DNA of 64,000 bases from Pempheris klunzingeri (taxonomy: Eukaryota; Chordata; Actinopteri; Acropomatiformes; Pempheridae): contig NC_092029.1 in NCBI RefSeq assembly GCF_042242105.1, positions 16,416,885-16,480,884 on the forward strand, given 5' to 3'. Below are positions 63,994 to 64,000 of this stretch, one piece after another. The notes beneath the pieces are model-generated. The model searched no databases and was not told the origin of the DNA. It saw nothing but the letters and a program-made list of their open reading frames with translations. The stretch's first letter is position 1. Each line of letters starts with the position of its first letter. Position numbers and translations under genes: made by a program.

Positions 63994-64000
63994 CCTCCTC

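Overview
This is a window from a bony-fish nuclear genome, most likely a percomorph teleost. The evidence is intron-containing vertebrate genes with short GT-AG introns, several dispersed repeat families typical of teleosts, long (GT)n microsatellites, and no operons or bacterial signals. The species cannot be named from the sequence. Only four genes are supported, all in the middle third. They are katnbl1 (+, coding 26156-30181), emc7 (+, 31536-33643), chrm5 (-, 38377-39912) and the first two coding exons of aven (+, 40763-43085, running off the right edge). Order and relative orientation match, as I recall it, the mammalian KATNBL1-EMC7-CHRM5-AVEN block (human 15q14), so this is an ancient conserved micro-synteny block.

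Layout. 1-25.1 kb is gene-poor: no exon recognised, dispersed repeats (three copies of one family, two of another), two GT microsatellites and a LINE 3' end. 25.1-30.8 kb is katnbl1, with a CpG/CRE-rich promoter, an uncertain N-terminal exon arrangement and a secure con80-like C-terminal region. 30.8-34.4 kb is emc7, five coding exons giving a 240-residue protein. 34.4-38.4 kb is the convergent emc7/chrm5 interval, including a small inverted-repeat element. 38.4-39.99 kb is the intronless chrm5 coding exon, preceded on its own strand by a 5'-UTR splice acceptor. 40.76 kb to the end is aven: exon 1 (RGG-rich), a 2-kb intron, exon 2, and a second intron of at least 20.9 kb. That intron holds most of the repeats and possibly the upstream 5' exon(s) of chrm5 on the opposite strand.

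The genes do not form a pathway. KATNBL1 modulates katanin microtubule severing, EMC7 belongs to the ER membrane protein complex, CHRM5 is a Gq-coupled acetylcholine receptor, and AVEN is an anti-apoptotic and RNA-binding protein. The biologically linked feature is architectural: chrm5 and aven are divergent, 0.85 kb apart start to start, and the chrm5 leader must be spliced from further upstream, probably inside aven. I found no evidence of a novel multi-gene system. The points worth checking are the predicted chrm5/aven antisense overlap, a candidate chrm5 leader exon near 53.1 kb, CRE motifs at two promoters, the katnbl1 N terminus with its KEN motif, and some repeat configurations.
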